Source: JAUWPO01 sp965603285 (GTDB lineage: Bacteria > Chloroflexota > Anaerolineae > Anaerolineales > UBA4823). From it: DNA of 5,581 bases. The DNA is taken from NCBI GenBank assembly GCA_965603285.1, contig CBFDCK010000174.1:1-5581 (forward strand), written 5' to 3'. This document shows, piece after piece, positions 1 through 5,297 of the stretch. Position 1 is the stretch's first letter, and each line of letters starts with the position of its first letter. The translations under genes were made by a program, and so were the position numbers. Below the pieces are notes generated by a model, which was not told the DNA's origin, made no database searches, and worked only from the letters and a program-made list of their open reading frames with translations.

Positions 1-402
1 CTGATGAGCGGCGATAACAGCCATGTAGACTACAACGAACCAGGAGCAATGAAAGCGTTCGCCATGCAGCTTGGTGTACCCGAAGACGATATCGTGCTTG
101 ATTACGCCGGACGCAGGACCTACGACACGTGCTACCGGGCGGGCGACATCTTCGGTCTGCGGGAGACCATCCTGGTAACGCAAGGGTTTCACCTGCCGCG
201 CACAATCTATACCTGCAATGCCTTGGGGATATCCGCAATCGGGGTGGATGCCGATATGCGCACATACCGCCGCAGGTCATTGTTGTACTGGAACCTGCGC
301 GAACTCCCCGCCACAGCAATCGCATTGTGGCAAGTACATGTGAGTCACCCAGAACCCATCCTGGGAAATCCTGAACCAATCTTTCCACTGGAGGCGCAAT
401 GA
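1..402 (+). CDS. sanA: SanA/YdcF-family (DUF218) envelope protein, 3' part only
   Basis: The reading frame is open from the window edge to TGA at 400-402, so this is the C-terminal part (about 133 codons) of a gene that starts upstream; the ATG at position 4 is internal. The segment opens with L-M-SGDN, followed by YNEP, a GVP-DDIVLDYAG-RTYD-CYR block and LVTQGFHLPR. This order matches SanA (vancomycin high-temperature exclusion protein) and the ElyC/SanA/YdcF family, which are normally about 200-240 residues with an N-terminal membrane anchor. Here the anchor and the first half of the domain are missing because of the window edge. The family is membrane-associated and linked to envelope barrier function; its biochemical activity is not settled. 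The tail (PEPILGNPEPIFP) is proline-rich. The stop overlaps the next gene's start (ATGA), so the two are probably translationally coupled. Family assignment is strong; the exact symbol is by resemblance. Confidence 0.85.
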   Translation: MMSGDNSHVDYNEPGAMKAFAMQLGVPEDDIVLDYAGRRTYDTCYRAGDIFGLRETILVTQGFHLPRTIYTCNALGISAIGVDADMRTYRRRSLLYWNLRELPATAIALWQVHVSHPEPILGNPEPIFPLEAQ

Positions 403-974
403 CCCGCGACGAAGCGTACGCTATCGTTCAAGAATACGTCAAAAATGAGAACCTAATCCGTCACATGCTGTCTGTCGAAGCTGCAATGCGTTTTTACGCC
501 GAGAAGTACGGCGAGGATATTGAGATATGGGGTATGAGCGGACTGCTGCATGATTTTGACTGGGAGATTCACCCGACGCTTGAACAGCACCCCCAGCACG
601 GCGTCCCAATCCTGCGGGAGCGCGGCGTGCCGCAAGAAATCGTCAGAGCAATCCAGAGCCACGCCGACCATACCGGAGTGCCCAGACAGACGCTCATGGA
701 AAAAGCCCTTTACGCCTGCGATGAGATCACCGGTTTGATCGTTGCGGTGGCTTTAGTGCGACCTTCTAAATCCCTACACGATCTGAAGGTCAAATCTGTG
801 AAGAAAAAGTGGAAAGATCGCTCCTTTGCAGCCGGCGCTAATCGGGAGGAAATTTCCGGGGCGGCAGAAGAATTCGGTGTGCCGCTGTGGGAGCACGTTG
901 ATAATGTGATCCAGGCCATGCGAGGTATTGCACCACAGCTAGGACTGGATGGTGAACTTCCCCCTACCGGATAA
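399..974 (+). CDS. HD-superfamily predicted metal-dependent hydrolase (COG2316-like)
   Basis: This 191-residue protein carries a complete HD-domain metal-site pattern: H22 (in NLIRHML), H51-D52 (in LLHDFDW), H88 (IQSHAD, with H91 close by) and D108 (ACDEITGL). HD proteins are usually metal-dependent phosphohydrolases. The later block DEITGLIVAVALVRP (108-122), followed by KVKSVKKKWKD and SFAAGANR (130-149), is what I recall as the signature of the COG2316 'predicted hydrolase, HD superfamily' family. Its substrate is not known to me. There is no signal peptide or membrane segment, so it is likely cytoplasmic. The ATG at 399 overlaps the upstream stop by 4 nt and has GGAGG at 390-394, 4 nt upstream, which supports this start. 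A second possible protein would have to begin well inside the HD fold, so no alternative start is attractive. The gene converges with the lipoprotein gene, with only 21 nt between their stop codons and no obvious hairpin terminator in that gap. Confidence 0.88.
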   Translation: MTRDEAYAIVQEYVKNENLIRHMLSVEAAMRFYAEKYGEDIEIWGMSGLLHDFDWEIHPTLEQHPQHGVPILRERGVPQEIVRAIQSHADHTGVPRQTLMEKALYACDEITGLIVAVALVRPSKSLHDLKVKSVKKKWKDRSFAAGANREEISGAAEEFGVPLWEHVDNVIQAMRGIAPQLGLDGELPPTG

Positions 975-995
975 TAAAGCCCAAAAGCAGAAAAA

Positions 996-1439
996 CTATT
1001 CTGTCGCGACTACAATATCCACGCATTTCTCACCGCAAAGTTTGATAACCTCAAGCACCTCATCAATTTCTGGTTCAACGGTCACCAGAGCTCTGCCGTC
1101 TTTGAGAAGCAGGGTAACTTTGAGCGCATGGGTTTGAACTACTCGTTCCACCTCTCCGTTCATGATCAACGCCTGTGCGTGCCACCATTCAACTTCGTCA
1201 TTATCCTGAAAGTAAGGATAAAGTCCTGCAGACAGTACAGGTATATCCAATGGAGGAGGGTATGCACCAGTTTCAGGTTCTACTTGTGCCAACGACTCAC
1301 CTGGCGGAGGTGGATATACTTCACCCTCAACTACAGGTTGAGCAGTCACCTCAGTCGTTTGAGGTGCGGGCGCCGATTGGCAGGCGCCAAAAAAGATCGT
1401 AAATATTAACAACAGAGTCACGAGCCAGATCGATTTCAT
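996..1439 (-). CDS. Small lipoprotein with proline-rich linker and DGR-type C-terminal domain
   Basis: This 147-residue protein starts with MKS plus a hydrophobic stretch (4-17) ending in FGAC, with C20 as the likely lipidated cysteine. It is therefore a probable secreted lipoprotein with the mature part outside the membrane. Residues 21-70 form a low-complexity linker rich in P, E and T with two YPPP motifs (YPPPPGE at 42-48, YPPPLD at 60-65), a style common in Chloroflexota lipoproteins. Residues 80-147 look folded: D-EVEWWHAQALI-NGEV-RVVQTHAL-VTLLLKDGRALVTVEPEIDEV, then a C135-x3-C139 pair (CGEKC) and IVVATE. The 'xxGeVxxVxxxxxxVxLxLKDGRxxxTxxP' rhythm resembles the extracytoplasmic FtsH N-terminal domain, but this is only a pattern resemblance. 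The start is supported by AAGGAGG at 1444-1450 (minus strand), 4 nt from the ATG. Function is unknown. The gene stands alone and converges on the HD hydrolase gene. Confidence 0.82.
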   Translation of the reverse strand: MKSIWLVTLLLIFTIFFGACQSAPAPQTTEVTAQPVVEGEVYPPPPGESLAQVEPETGAYPPPLDIPVLSAGLYPYFQDNDEVEWWHAQALIMNGEVERVVQTHALKVTLLLKDGRALVTVEPEIDEVLEVIKLCGEKCVDIVVATE

Positions 1440-1476
1440 CTGTCCTCCTTTTATCCTGAGCTAAGAATGTTGGGCG

Positions 1477-1493
1477 GCTCAACTTCGTTGAGC
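1477..1493. repeat. Perfect hairpin in the lipoprotein 5' leader
   Basis: GCTCAAC, a TTC loop, then GTTGAGC gives a perfect 7-bp stem. It lies about 38-54 nt upstream of the lipoprotein ATG, so it would be in that gene's 5' leader. A second, weaker inverted repeat with the same GCTCA/TGAGC core (1506-1510 with 1518-1522) follows. No T-run flanks it on the minus strand, so it does not look like a terminator. It could be a protein-binding dyad, an mRNA stem, or part of a decayed repeat. Confidence 0.5.
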
Positions 1494-1537
1494 TTGGCAT
1501 ATTTGGCTCAAAATACATGAGCTTCACAAAATGCATG

Positions 1538-1666
1538 GCAATGACACTGGGCAGTAAAGGGCACTGCTTGGGGAAACGCATGCTTCGGTAGCCGGCATCT
1601 AAAGAACAGATGCTTAACGCTGCCGCGCAATGACACTATACTAGCGAGTGCTGCTTCGCAATGACA
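1538..1666. repeat. Three degenerate copies of a GCAATGACA dispersed-repeat motif
   Basis: GCAATGACACT occurs at 1538-1548 and 1627-1637, and GCTTCGCAATGACA at 1653-1666 (core GCAATGACA at 1658-1666). On the minus strand these read TGTCATTGC, and the third copy reads TGTCATTGCGAAGC. That resembles the widespread intergenic 'GTCATTGCGAGCGAAGC' type of repeat known from several environmental bacterial genomes. The copies are short and diverged, so this is likely a decayed remnant rather than an active element. The three matches are directly visible; the link to the dispersed-repeat class is from memory. Confidence 0.45.
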
Positions 1667-1835
1667 TTCTTAAATTGTTCAGCGGCTATATTTTTTTGAA
1701 TATCGAAGCCCGCCAAATTATACACCAGATTAGCTGACTTCACCACATACTCCAATCGAAAATATGAGACTATAGGGCAAGGCATTTCTAATGGTCCAGG
1801 ATCAACCCATAGTGCTCAAGCGAGGCTCAATCGGA

Positions 1836-1846
1836 ACCACTGTGGT
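1836..1846. promoter_or_regulatory. Small dyad ACCAC-T-GTGGT upstream of the recombinase-like promoter
   Basis: A perfect 5-1-5 inverted repeat lies 39 nt upstream of the -35 box of the recombinase-like gene. Its position would suit a regulator-binding site, but a dyad this short could occur by chance. Confidence 0.2.
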
Positions 1847-1885
1847 AAACGCCTGCTTTGGGCTAACACACTTATGGAAAACCAG

Positions 1886-1914
1886 TTGACAATGCAACCA
1901 TGATGGACTAAACT
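1886..1914 (+). promoter_or_regulatory. Sigma70-type promoter for the recombinase-like gene
   Basis: A consensus -35 box TTGACA (1886-1891) is separated by exactly 17 nt from a -10-like TAAACT (1909-1914; 4 of 6 matches). Transcription would begin near 1920-1923, about 45 nt before the ATG at 1967. This also argues against the upstream in-frame GTG at 1919, which would sit at or before the transcription start. Confidence 0.6.
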
Positions 1915-1955
1915 ATTTGTGTTCGGCTATGCGAAAATTCTATCCGCAATCCCAC

Positions 1956-1961
1956 AGGAGG
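1956..1961 (+). promoter_or_regulatory. Ribosome binding site deciding the recombinase-like start
   Basis: AGGAGG ends 5 nt before ATG 1967, an ideal spacing. It selects this ATG over the in-frame GTG at 1919, which has no Shine-Dalgarno sequence and coincides with the predicted transcription start. Confidence 0.8.
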
Positions 1962-1966
1962 TCCTT

Positions 1967-2929
1967 ATGTCTCCCGAAAACCGAAAATCAACCACCTCTT
2001 ATACCGAGGGTACTGCTCATATCACACCCAACACGCCCCTGACCCCAACGATACAAGCCTGGAGAATATATCTCGATGACCAGGGTTTGTCTCCCCACAC
2101 CGTGAAAGCCTTCAGCGCAGATTTGCGTCTTTTGGCTGCCTACCTGCCAGCCGATCGTTCGATCGGAATGATCACTACCTTGGATATCAACAACTTCCTG
2201 GATTGGATGCAAACCGGGCGCGGTGTCCCTTGCAGCCCCAAAACTCTATCACGTCGGATCACTTCCATCAAGGCTTTCTTCCGCTGGTTGAATAAAAACG
2301 GGGTCTTACTAATCGACCCGGCTGAAAAGATCCCCCAGAAGTCAGTAATCAGCCCCCTTCCCGTTGTGTTGACCCCCGACGAGACGCAGGCTGTATTAGA
2401 CGCTGCAAACATTCACCGCCAAGGCGCAAAACCCGAGGCGCGCTATTACACTCTCGCAGCCCTACTGCTGTATACCGGTATTAAAAAGGGTGAATGCCTG
2501 GCGCTCAGTCCGAACCACATCGATTTGGACGCTCCCAACGATCCGCTGCTGTTCGTACGTTACGCAAGCCCGCAGCAGCGCTATAAAGAACGCAAGATAT
2601 CTTTGCCGGAGGAATGGGTTGCAGCGTATCACGAATATCGAACCCAATTCCAACTGGATGACCGCCTTTTCCCCTGGTCGCCGAGACGACTCGAATACCT
2701 GTTAGAAGACCTGAGCGAAGAAGCCGCCCTCGAGAAGCACCTCTCCTTCGACATGTGCCGCTGGACGTGCGCCCTGAACGATTGGCGCTCGGGAATGGAG
2801 CGCGATAAGATCCGCCAGAAACTTGGTGTCTCTAAAGTACAATGGCGGGAAGTGCGTATGAAGTTGAAGCGTTTAGGAGAGATGCAGCCTCTGACAAAGA
2901 GTTCTGATGAAATCCTACCCCATTATTAA
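1967..2929 (+). CDS. Tyrosine-recombinase-like protein with degenerate active site
   Basis: This 320-residue protein has the two-domain layout of XerC/D-type tyrosine recombinases. Residues about 25-110 match the SAM-like core-binding N-terminal domain (AWRIYLDDQGLSPHTVKAF, then ITSIKAFFRWL). Residues about 135-305 match the catalytic-domain frame (LTPDETQAVLDAA; LAALLLYTGIKKGECLAL; RYKERKISLP; LSFDMCRWTCA; KIRQKLGVSKVQW). Most catalytic positions have changed: the first Arg is K173, the HxxR motif has D262 in place of His but keeps R265, the following His is W266, LGH is LGV (V288), and the Tyr position aligns with R297. A Lys in the beta-hairpin (K207 or K210) remains. Strand cleavage is therefore not expected, although DNA binding could persist. 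The frame is intact over its full length with its own promoter and ribosome binding site, so it does not look like a recent pseudogene. There is no attachment site, tRNA or other mobile gene nearby. Confidence 0.78.
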   Translation: MSPENRKSTTSYTEGTAHITPNTPLTPTIQAWRIYLDDQGLSPHTVKAFSADLRLLAAYLPADRSIGMITTLDINNFLDWMQTGRGVPCSPKTLSRRITSIKAFFRWLNKNGVLLIDPAEKIPQKSVISPLPVVLTPDETQAVLDAANIHRQGAKPEARYYTLAALLLYTGIKKGECLALSPNHIDLDAPNDPLLFVRYASPQQRYKERKISLPEEWVAAYHEYRTQFQLDDRLFPWSPRRLEYLLEDLSEEAALEKHLSFDMCRWTCALNDWRSGMERDKIRQKLGVSKVQWREVRMKLKRLGEMQPLTKSSDEILPHY

Positions 2930-2943
2930 GTTTTTTTTTAGAA

Positions 2944-2972
2944 TTGCTTTATAGCCCATACAATGTTAATAT
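2944..2972 (+). promoter_or_regulatory. Possible extended -10 promoter for the oxidoreductase gene
   Basis: TTGCTT (2944-2949) and TAATAT (2967-2972) are 17 nt apart, and TGT precedes the -10 box (2964-2966), giving an extended -10. The -35 box matches only at TTG. In such AT-rich DNA this is a weak prediction; another -10-like TAGAAT lies at 3124-3129 without a partner -35. Confidence 0.3.
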
Positions 2973-3000
2973 TAGTTGTGAAATAAAGAACATAACCTCG

Positions 3001-3010
3001 ATAAATTTAT
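3001..3010. promoter_or_regulatory. Perfect 10-bp palindrome ATAAATTTAT
   Basis: ATAAATTTAT is its own reverse complement. It lies just downstream of the predicted promoter start region, where a repressor could act, but AT-rich DNA yields such palindromes by chance fairly often. Confidence 0.25.
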
Positions 3011-3013
3011 TAC

Positions 3014-3031
3014 CCTATTCCGGTGGATAGG
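3014..3031 (+). promoter_or_regulatory. Stem-loop in the oxidoreductase leader
   Basis: CCTATTC pairs with GGATAGG (one U-G pair) around a CGGU tetraloop, a 7-bp stem about 120 nt upstream of the oxidoreductase ATG. There is no T-run after it, so it is not a terminator. It could be one helix of a larger leader structure. Confidence 0.4.
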
Positions 3032-3043
3032 AATATAACATTT

Positions 3044-3082
3044 ATGAATAAGAAAAAGGAGGTGCCCGTCAGCCAGATTTAA
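3044..3082 (+). CDS. Possible 12-residue leader mini-ORF with embedded Shine-Dalgarno
   Basis: ATG at 3044 to TAA at 3080-3082 would encode MNKKKEVPVSQI. Its own ribosome binding site is poor (a purine-rich GGATAGGA about 11 nt upstream). The mini-ORF contains AAGGAGGTG (3056-3064), a perfect match to the 16S anti-Shine-Dalgarno, yet no ATG, GTG or TTG lies at a normal distance after it. It may be a short regulatory leader, a relic of a lost gene start, or chance. Confidence 0.2.
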   Translation: MNKKKEVPVSQI

Positions 3083-3139
3083 TCGGTACTTTGGCAAATA
3101 ATACTCAGTGTTGTTTCTGATACTAGAATCTATATTTAC

Positions 3140-3144
3140 GGAGG
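3140..3144 (+). promoter_or_regulatory. Ribosome binding site deciding the oxidoreductase start
   Basis: GGAGG ends 5 nt before ATG 3150. This selects ATG 3150 over the in-frame GTG at 3108, which has no nearby ribosome binding site. The MALGGYANRVGHVDL start also fits the family N-terminus. Confidence 0.8.
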
Positions 3145-3149
3145 ATGCT

Positions 3150-4967
3150 ATGGCACTTGGAGGTTATGCAAATAGAGTTGGTCATGTTGATCTAACAGCA
3201 GGAAAAATTACCTATGAACCCATACCAGAAGAGTGGGCACACAAATATATTGGAGCGCGTGGTGTGGGTGTTAAATATGTCTTTGAGAACGGTCCGCAAG
3301 TTGACCCCCTCTCACCGGAAAACATATTATGCTTCATGAACGGACCGCTCACCGGCACGGCAGCCAATATGAGCGGGCGCCTGGCGGTCGTCACCAAATC
3401 ACCACTGACCGGTACGGTCACCGACAGCCATCAAGGCGGTTGGGCGGCGGCGCGCCTGCGCTGGGCTGGTTTCGATGGACTGATCTTCAAAGGTAAAGCC
3501 GAAAAACCCGTATATGCCTACGTCCATGATGGTAGTGTTGAAATCCTGGACGCTTCGCAGGTCTGGGGCAAAGGAGTCCACGATACTGTCAAATTCTTCA
3601 AAAACAAATATGGCGAAGATGACCTCAGCGTGATCGCGATCGGTCAAGCCGGTGAAAATCTTTCAAAATTTGCCGCCTGGATCAACGAATTGGATCGCGC
3701 CAGCGGCCGCGGCGGCACAGGCTGCGTGGGAGGCAGCAAGAACCTGAAGGCTATTGTCGTTAAAGCCGAAAAGAGTTTCCCCAAGCCGGTGGATCCTGAG
3801 GCCTGGAAATTGGCCCATAAACAAGCCCTGGCGGCGATCATGGACGAAAATAACGCCACCAGCCCGCGCAAGGGCGGACTCTCGGTCTATGGGACGAACG
3901 TGCTAATGAACATCGCCAGCGATATGGGCGCTCTGCCCGCTTCAAACAGCCAGTTCACCTCTTTTGGCGATAAAGCAGAAAAGATCAGCGGTGAGTACGT
4001 AAAAGAGCACATATTGGTGAACGACCCGACCTGTCACGCCTGCCCGGTTGCCTGCAAGAAAGAGGTCGAGATCAAAGAAGGTCCCTACGCTGGTCTGCAC
4101 ATGGAGAGTGTCGAATATGAATCTGCATGGTCAATGGGCGCAAACTGCGACAATGATGACATTGCCAGCATTGCCTACATGATTGATCTTTGCAACGACT
4201 ATGGGCTCGATGCGATCGAAATCGGTAATGTCCTTTCAGTTTATATGGAAGCCAGCCAAAAAGGTTATACTAACGGCGCTGGAGGTCTGAAATGGGGCGA
4301 TCAACCTGCAATGATCGAAACCATCCGCAAGACCGCTTTCCGCGAAGGTATTGGCGATACACTTGCGGAGGGCACCGAAAGAACAGCCAAAGCCTTCGGG
4401 CATCCCGAGCTCGCCATGACGGTCAAGGGACAGGCCATCCCCGCTTATGACCCGCGCGGCATGAAGGGCATGGGCATCGGTTACGCTACCAGCAACCGCG
4501 GCGCCTGCCACCTGCGAGGCTATACGCCTGCCAGCGAGCTGGGGCTTATCCCACTCAAGACCGATCCGCTGGATCATGAGGGCAAAGGCGAATTGTTAAA
4601 GCTGTTCCAAGACCTGTTTGCGTTCACGGACAGCCTGGATTTATGCAAGTTCAGCACGTTCGCTGAGGGAGCAGAAGAATTTGCTTTGCAGTACAGCGCC
4701 ATGTTAGGAGAGGAAATAACTGCTGACGACGTACTGAAAACAGGCGAGCGAATCTACAACCTTGAGCGCCACTACAACAACTTGAATGGTTTCCGTGAAG
4801 GTAGTGATTACTTACCCAAACGCTTCCTAGAGGAGAAATCAACAATGCCCGGTTCAGAAGGACACGTCTGCGAGCTGGACGAAATGCTTGAAGAATACTA
4901 CGCAGCACGTGGATGGGAGCAAGGGGTTGTGCCAGAATCGAAGCTAAAGGAGCTTGAGATTCTATAG
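3150..4967 (+). CDS. aor: Aldehyde:ferredoxin oxidoreductase (tungsten/molybdenum bis-pterin enzyme)
   Basis: This 605-residue protein, the normal full length for the family, would oxidise aldehydes to carboxylic acids (or the reverse), passing electrons to ferredoxin or a similar partner in the cytoplasm. It begins with the family-type GGYANRVGHVDLTAGKI. The N-terminal pterin-binding domain shows NGPLTGTAANMSGRLAVVTKSPLTG (64-88) and GRGGTGCVGGSKNLKAI (186-202). The [4Fe-4S] ligands are C295, C298 and C302 (CxxCxxxC), with C499 in SLDLCKFSTF as the fourth. The active-site region has VEYESAWSMGANC (321-333), DPRGMKGMGIGYATSNRG (434-451) and H454. The C-terminus (ELDEMLEEYYAARGWE) is also typical. 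All key motifs are intact. Sequence alone does not settle tungsten versus molybdenum, or the exact substrate subtype. No electron-transfer subunit gene is adjacent. The gene ends at an intrinsic terminator and converges with a moaD-like pair, consistent with a cofactor link. Confidence 0.95.
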   Translation: MALGGYANRVGHVDLTAGKITYEPIPEEWAHKYIGARGVGVKYVFENGPQVDPLSPENILCFMNGPLTGTAANMSGRLAVVTKSPLTGTVTDSHQGGWAAARLRWAGFDGLIFKGKAEKPVYAYVHDGSVEILDASQVWGKGVHDTVKFFKNKYGEDDLSVIAIGQAGENLSKFAAWINELDRASGRGGTGCVGGSKNLKAIVVKAEKSFPKPVDPEAWKLAHKQALAAIMDENNATSPRKGGLSVYGTNVLMNIASDMGALPASNSQFTSFGDKAEKISGEYVKEHILVNDPTCHACPVACKKEVEIKEGPYAGLHMESVEYESAWSMGANCDNDDIASIAYMIDLCNDYGLDAIEIGNVLSVYMEASQKGYTNGAGGLKWGDQPAMIETIRKTAFREGIGDTLAEGTERTAKAFGHPELAMTVKGQAIPAYDPRGMKGMGIGYATSNRGACHLRGYTPASELGLIPLKTDPLDHEGKGELLKLFQDLFAFTDSLDLCKFSTFAEGAEEFALQYSAMLGEEITADDVLKTGERIYNLERHYNNLNGFREGSDYLPKRFLEEKSTMPGSEGHVCELDEMLEEYYAARGWEQGVVPESKLKELEIL

Positions 4968-4987
4968 TACCTAGTTTGGATTACGAA

Positions 4988-5029
4988 AGTCGGCGCACCC
5001 ATAAACTCGGTGCGCCGACTCCTTTTTTT
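4988..5029 (+). terminator. Intrinsic terminator after the oxidoreductase gene
   Basis: A perfect 12-bp GC-rich stem (AGTCGGCGCACC at 4988-4999 with its complement at 5009-5020, 9-nt loop) is followed by CC and T7 (5023-5029), 20 nt after the oxidoreductase stop. It sits exactly between the convergent genes; the last T's overlap the stop codon of the minus-strand gene. On the minus strand the stem is followed by TTCGTAATCC, a poor U-tract, so it is mainly a plus-strand terminator, though the stem may also hinder minus-strand transcription. Confidence 0.93.
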
Positions 5030-5297
5030 AACCACCCGCCCGGAGCAATTTCTTTTCCAATGCAGATCTGATCTCATCAAATACATCCGGTTCCGCCTCC
5101 AAGACCAGTCCGATCTGTCCTACTTCGAGCGAGCCTATGCAATAATTTTCCTGTTGTTCCAAATATACCGTCCATCCGTGTCCGTTAATGCACCCGTCTT
5201 CAGAAATAACTCCCCCCAAGTCATGAATATACTTTTCAAGCAACCACTGTGGAATCCCACGCACTTCTTGAACAAATCTTTCACGGGTGGGCATCAT
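5028..5297 (-). CDS. Small MoaD-associated protein, DUF1952-like, ending in Gly-Gly
   Basis: This 89-residue protein has no signal peptide or membrane segment. It reads as a compact alpha/beta domain: TRERFVQEVRGIPQWLLEKYIHDLGG (4-29), GHGWTVYLEQQENYCIGSLEVGQIGLVLEAEP (39-70) and a final helix ending EKKLLRAGG. The pattern recalls the DUF1952 domain, which I remember as fused behind a MoaD-like domain in a Thermus protein of known structure; here the two are separate genes. Its biochemical role is not known to me. A link to pterin cofactor assembly for the neighbouring oxidoreductase is inferred from context. The start ATG (5295-5297) overlaps the moaD-like stop as ATGA, and a second ATG follows directly, so the start may be one codon later. 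The coding region lacks a strong ribosome binding site, consistent with translational coupling. The protein ends in RAGG, with the stop codon in the terminator's T-tract. Confidence 0.8.
   Translation of the reverse strand: MMPTRERFVQEVRGIPQWLLEKYIHDLGGVISEDGCINGHGWTVYLEQQENYCIGSLEVGQIGLVLEAEPDVFDEIRSALEKKLLRAGG

Larger units (their letters stand above)
1440..1966. other. Gene-free spacer between divergent lipoprotein and recombinase-like genes
   Basis: I find no convincing protein gene in these 527 bases on either strand; the longest alternative frame, entering from the lipoprotein region on the minus strand (to 1581), has no family resemblance and no good ribosome binding site. The spacer carries the lipoprotein ribosome binding site at its left end and two small inverted repeats (1477-1493 and 1506-1522). 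It also has three copies of a GCAATGACA repeat (1538-1666), a small dyad at 1836-1846 and a promoter at 1886-1914. I saw no convincing promoter for the minus-strand lipoprotein gene. Confidence 0.6.
2930..3149 (+). other. AT-rich leader/spacer upstream of the oxidoreductase gene
   Basis: These 220 bases are clearly AT-richer than the flanking genes. They start with a T9 run (2931-2939) right after the recombinase-like stop, with no hairpin in front, so it is not a convincing terminator. Then come a possible extended -10 promoter (2944-2972), a 10-bp palindrome (3001-3010), a stem-loop (3014-3031), a 12-codon mini-ORF (3044-3082) containing a perfect Shine-Dalgarno sequence, and finally the oxidoreductase ribosome binding site. 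If the promoter is right, the mRNA leader is about 170 nt, long enough for a cis-acting RNA. Confidence 0.5.

Noticed and set aside
1128..1409. Plus-strand open frames across the lipoprotein gene
   Set aside because: They are antisense shadows without family resemblance or ribosome binding sites; the minus frame has a lipobox, linker and good ribosome binding site.
1351..1581. Minus-strand 76-codon frame overlapping the lipoprotein start
   Set aside because: It runs through hairpin and repeat sequence, has no recognisable domain, and conflicts with the well-supported lipoprotein start.
1919..1966. In-frame GTG at 1919 as the start of the recombinase-like gene (16 extra residues)
   Set aside because: It falls at the predicted transcription start, has no ribosome binding site, and ATG 1967 has AGGAGG at ideal spacing.
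2931..2939. T9 run after the recombinase-like gene as an intrinsic terminator
   Set aside because: No stable GC-rich hairpin precedes it; the upstream bases include the stop codon and do not pair.
3108..3149. In-frame GTG at 3108 as the oxidoreductase start
   Set aside because: No Shine-Dalgarno sequence precedes it, the extra residues do not fit the family N-terminus, and GGAGG at 3140-3144 points to ATG 3150.
1440..3149. An integrated mobile element or attachment site around the recombinase-like gene
   Set aside because: No tRNA, no direct repeats flanking the gene, no other mobile genes, and the recombinase lacks catalytic residues.
4236..4577. 113-codon minus-strand frame inside the oxidoreductase gene
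   Set aside because: It is opposite a strongly conserved coding region and its composition is that of a shadow frame.
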